Shown: one piece after another, positions 5,078 through 7,682 of the stretch
How the letters are laid out: each line of letters begins with the position of its first letter
Numbering within the stretch: position 1 is the first letter of the stretch
Origin: JBBKWG01 sp037968835
GTDB taxonomy: Bacteria > Pseudomonadota > Alphaproteobacteria > Rhodobacterales > Rhodobacteraceae
DNA: 7,682 nt
NCBI GenBank assembly: GCA_037968835.1
Contig: JBBKWG010000023.1
Span: forward strand, 1 to 7,682
Reading direction: 5' to 3'
Translations under genes and position numbers: made by a program
Notes under the pieces: model-generated
Database searches by the model: none
What the model was told of the DNA's origin: nothing
The model's input: only the letters and a program-made list of their open reading frames with translations

Positions 5078-6737
5078 GGCTTCGCTGACCTTTGACGGCA
5101 CCCCTGTTGCCATCGCGCCGGGCGCGTCCGTGGCGGCGGCCCTGATCGACGCTGGCATCCGGTCCTTTCGCGAATCCGCCAAGGGTGAGGCGCGCGGGAT
5201 CTTTTGTGGCATGGGTGTCTGTCAGGATTGCCTCGTCACGATTGACGGCGTGCCGAACCAGCGGGCCTGCATGACACGCGCCCGAAACGGCGCGCGAATC
5301 GAGACCCAGGTAGCGTTTCCGTCGCTGAGCGATGCCGCCGCAATCCCCCCGCCCGAGCCCGCGCGCATCATCGAGCCGGACATCGCAATTATTGGCGGCG
5401 GTGCGGGCGGGCTGGCCGCTGCCATCGCTGTCGCCCGAAGCGGCGCGTCGGTCGTGGTTCTGGACGAGCGCAAGGTGCCCGGCGGCCAGTATTACAAGCA
5501 ATCAGCGAACTTGCCACCGCTGGATGCCCAGCAGGCCGAAGGGCTTGAATTGCTTGGCGAAACGCAAGACAGCGGTGCCGAAATCATCGGATCGGCGGAG
5601 GTATGGGGGGCGTTCGACGGGCCGCTCTTTCTGGCCGATGTCGGGGGCCGCGCGCTGATCGTGCGACCCCGCGCTGCCATCGTCGCGACCGGGGCTTATG
5701 AGCGACCGACGATGGTGCCCGGCTGGACGCTGCCGGGCGTCATGACCACTGGCGCCGCGCAGACGCTTTGGCGCAGCTATCGCACGCTTCCGGGCAAACG
5801 GGTCGTCGTTTGCGGCTCTGGCCCGCTGAACGCTCAGGTCGCGCTGGAACTGGCCAACGGCGGCGCGTCGGTCGCTTTGGTGGCGGAAGCCGGGCCGGAA
5901 CCCTGGCGGCATCCCTGGGCGGCGATCAAGGCGGCGTTGCTGGATCCGGTTCTGGTCCGCAAGGGTCTGGGAATGCTGAAAGTTTTACGCAAGCGCCGCA
6001 TTCCGCTTGCCTTTCGAACCCGCCTGCACCGCATCGAAAAGAGCGGCGAGGCGCTTCGGGTCGTTTTCAGGGATGCGAGTGGCCGGGAGTCGTCGCACAT
6101 CGTCGATGCGGTCTGCATGAATGACGGTTTCCAGCCGCAAAACGAGATCCTGCGTCTGCTTGGCGCGAACATGACCTATGACGCGACTTTCGGCCATCTG
6201 CGCTGTGACCGTGATGACGGAATGCAAACCAGCATTCCGGGTCTTTATGCTGTCGGCGATTGCACCGGCCTTGGTGGCGCGCCCGCTGCGCGGCTCGAAG
6301 GCGAAATTGCCGGGAGGACGGCGGCGGCGCGGCTTGGTTTCGGTGATACCCACGACCTTTTCGCAACCCGGCGCGCACTTGTGCGTCAGCGGCGTTTCCA
6401 GCGCGCCCTCTGGCAATTGCACGATGTCGGACCGCGCTCGCTGGCCGACCTTCCTCCCGAGACAATAATCTGCCGCTGCGAAGAGATTACGCTGGGCGAA
6501 ATCACCGACGGACTGAGCGCCGCCCCCGGCCATGTCGGCACGCTGAAACGTGCAACGCGCGTCGGCATGGGACGTTGCCAGGGGCGATATTGTGGTCCGG
6601 TGGCGGCCCAACTGGTGTCGGCGGCGACCGGACGACCGCTGGACGACAAGAGCCACTTTGCCCCGCGCGTGCCGATCAAACCGATCAGCATCGCGTCCAT
6701 CCTGGCGGCGCAAGAGGCGCTTGATGGCGACAACTGA
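5070..6737 (+). CDS. FAD/NAD(P)-binding oxidoreductase with N-terminal [2Fe-2S] ferredoxin-like domain and C-terminal BFD-type [2Fe-2S] site (octopine oxidase subunit A-like)
   Basis: A 555-residue protein with three parts. Residues 1-90 form a Fer2_4-type domain with C46-x4-C51-x2-C54-x12-C67, as in HcnA and the start of sarcosine oxidase alpha. Residues about 104-420 form a two-dinucleotide-binding disulphide-reductase-like fold: FAD motif GGGAGG (109-114), acidic D132/E133, GGQ (138-140), ATGAYERP (206-213), second motif GSGPLN (249-254, Asn replacing the last Gly), and the distal FAD motif GLYAVGDC (391-398). Residues about 465-515 are a BFD-like site, C468-x-C470-x32-C503-x4-C508. This is the electron-transfer subunit of dye-linked amine or imino-acid dehydrogenases (octopine/nopaline oxidase, hydrogen cyanide synthase, hydroxyproline or proline dehydrogenase types). 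It partners the DAO-family protein encoded next, with which its frame overlaps by 14 bp. It overlaps the previous gene by 8 bp, so translation is likely coupled. No disulphide redox CxxC, as expected for this family. Confidence 0.92.
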   Translation: MSEASLTFDGTPVAIAPGASVAAALIDAGIRSFRESAKGEARGIFCGMGVCQDCLVTIDGVPNQRACMTRARNGARIETQVAFPSLSDAAAIPPPEPARIIEPDIAIIGGGAGGLAAAIAVARSGASVVVLDERKVPGGQYYKQSANLPPLDAQQAEGLELLGETQDSGAEIIGSAEVWGAFDGPLFLADVGGRALIVRPRAAIVATGAYERPTMVPGWTLPGVMTTGAAQTLWRSYRTLPGKRVVVCGSGPLNAQVALELANGGASVALVAEAGPEPWRHPWAAIKAALLDPVLVRKGLGMLKVLRKRRIPLAFRTRLHRIEKSGEALRVVFRDASGRESSHIVDAVCMNDGFQPQNEILRLLGANMTYDATFGHLRCDRDDGMQTSIPGLYAVGDCTGLGGAPAARLEGEIAGRTAAARLGFGDTHDLFATRRALVRQRRFQRALWQLHDVGPRSLADLPPETIICRCEEITLGEITDGLSAAPGHVGTLKRATRVGMGRCQGRYCGPVAAQLVSAATGRPLDDKSHFAPRVPIKPISIASILAAQEALDGDN

Positions 6738-7682
6738 CGTCCTAGTCATCGGCGGCGGCATCGTGGGTCAGGTCGCGGCCATTGAACTGGCGCAGGCAGG
6801 CGCGCGGGTGAGCATAGTCGACGCCGGCCAGAACGCCGGTTCGACCGCGAACGCCGGCAGCCTGCACGTCCAGATGCAGAGCCGTTTCATGCGGCTTTAT
6901 CCAAGTCAGGTCCCGAACGTCGAGGCGTCCTTGCCGTTCTACGTCGCGGCGGCGCTGGAATGGGTGCGGCTGGATCAGCGACATGGCCCGTTTGAGCTTG
7001 TGCGCAAGGGCGGGCTGATGCTGGCCGAGGACGCCACCCAGATGCGCTTTCTGGAACAGAAGATGGCGCGCGAGTTGCGTCAGGGCGTGTCTGCCGAGAT
7101 GCTGGATCGCGCCGCGCTGGAAAGGATCGCGCCCTGGCTTGGCCCCCAGATCGTCGGAGCCGAACTCTGCCACGACGAAGGCAAGCTGAACCCGCTGACG
7201 GCGAACGCGCGACTGAAGGCGGTGGCCAACGGCCTGGGCGTTGGACTGCGCACCGATCTCGTTCGTGATCTGGACGTCCGCCCCGACGGGATCGAGGCGA
7301 TCGGGGAGCATGGTCGATATACTGCGGATCGGGTCGTGGTCGCCGCCGCGTGGGGAGCGGCTGCGCTGACCAGAAATCTCGGCGTTGACATACCATTACG
7401 GGCCGAACCGCTGCACATGAACATCACCGAAGCCTGCGATTATCAGATTTCCCACCTGATCCAGCACGCCGAACGCTCGATCACATTGAAGCAGTTCGCC
7501 ACGGGGCAGATTGTCATCGGGGGCGGTTGGGCGGCACGTGACCGCGGGCGCTATACGGTTCCGGCGGTGATCGCGGATTCGATGCTGGGGAACGTGGCCC
7601 TTGCGGCGCGGCTGGTTCCGACGCTTGCGCGGGTGCGGGTGATACGGACCTGGGCGGGGATGAACACGACGATCGACGGTGC
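6724..7682 (+). CDS. FAD-dependent oxidoreductase, DAO family (octopine/nopaline oxidase subunit B-like), 3'-truncated by window edge
   Basis: The ATG at 6724 lies inside the end of the previous gene, with AAGAGG (6712-6717) 6 nt upstream. The frame stays open for 319 codons to the end of the window, and family members are usually 370-400 residues, so about 60-80 residues are missing. The N-terminal dinucleotide motif GGGIVG is at 10-15 and Asp33 ends beta-2. The segment STANAGSLHVQ (40-50) is typical of the OoxB/NoxB and HcnC group, where it lies by the flavin. The later VVVAAAWGAAAL stretch (about residue 202) is the second FAD-contacting motif of DAO proteins. This should be the catalytic subunit that oxidises the C-N bond of a secondary amine or N-substituted amino acid to an imine, passing electrons to the Fe-S/FAD partner. 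It resembles the octopine-oxidase type more than D-amino acid dehydrogenase (DadA), but substrate cannot be inferred. Signal peptide absent; the complex is expected at the cytoplasmic face of the membrane. Confidence 0.9.
   Translation, partial: MATTDVLVIGGGIVGQVAAIELAQAGARVSIVDAGQNAGSTANAGSLHVQMQSRFMRLYPSQVPNVEASLPFYVAAALEWVRLDQRHGPFELVRKGGLMLAEDATQMRFLEQKMARELRQGVSAEMLDRAALERIAPWLGPQIVGAELCHDEGKLNPLTANARLKAVANGLGVGLRTDLVRDLDVRPDGIEAIGEHGRYTADRVVVAAAWGAAALTRNLGVDIPLRAEPLHMNITEACDYQISHLIQHAERSITLKQFATGQIVIGGGWAARDRGRYTVPAVIADSMLGNVALAARLVPTLARVRVIRTWAGMNTTIDG

Noticed and set aside
4436..5212. Minus-strand frames opposite the hydroxyacyl-CoA dehydrogenase-like gene.
   Set aside because: They span the boundary of two coupled plus-strand genes and show no domain or start signal.

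Overview
The window is a GC-rich, gene-dense stretch of a bacterial chromosome or large replicon. It is fully coding apart from two short divergent promoter regions. GC-rich third positions, many overlapping genes and the mix of enzyme families suggest a proteobacterium, most likely an alphaproteobacterium of the Rhodobacterales or Rhizobiales type. This is an inference, because no taxonomic marker gene is present. No RNA gene, mobile element, CRISPR array or transporter is visible.

Layout from left to right: (i) the 3' half of a DapA-type (dihydrodipicolinate synthase/aldolase superfamily) gene on +. (ii) Convergent to it, a two-gene minus-strand operon: an Old Yellow Enzyme-type flavin oxidoreductase of the YqjM/xenobiotic reductase class, followed 8 nt later by a short-chain dehydrogenase (SDR). 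(iii) A 112-bp divergent promoter region. (iv) A xylose-isomerase-like TIM-barrel isomerase/epimerase on +. (v) Convergent to that gene, overlapping by 8 bp, a second SDR on minus. (vi) A 103-bp divergent promoter region. (vii) A plus-strand operon with overlapping reading frames: a 3-hydroxyacyl-CoA dehydrogenase-like (lambda-crystallin/L-gulonate dehydrogenase type) enzyme, a 555-residue FAD protein with two predicted [2Fe-2S] sites, and a DAO-family FAD subunit that runs off the right edge. The last two resemble the two subunits of octopine/nopaline oxidase and related dye-linked amine or imino-acid dehydrogenases.

Together the genes look like a catabolic island for a small molecule. A membrane- or dye-linked flavoprotein complex would oxidise a secondary amine or N-substituted amino acid. 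Several NAD(P)-dependent dehydrogenases would oxidise hydroxyls, an ene-reductase would act on an unsaturated intermediate, an isomerase would rearrange a sugar-like or hydroxy-keto acid, and a DapA-type lyase/dehydratase would handle a 2-keto acid. The substrate cannot be read from the sequence, and I know of no characterised pathway with exactly this set.

The strongest non-coding signal is a shared cis module in the two divergent promoter regions. Each has a 15-bp box, then TTTT, then another 15-bp box, with half-sites resembling GTTCG-N5-CGAAC/CGCAC. That geometry recalls IclR-family (PcaR/PobR-like) operators. It implies one regulator, not encoded in the window, controlling both divergent units.
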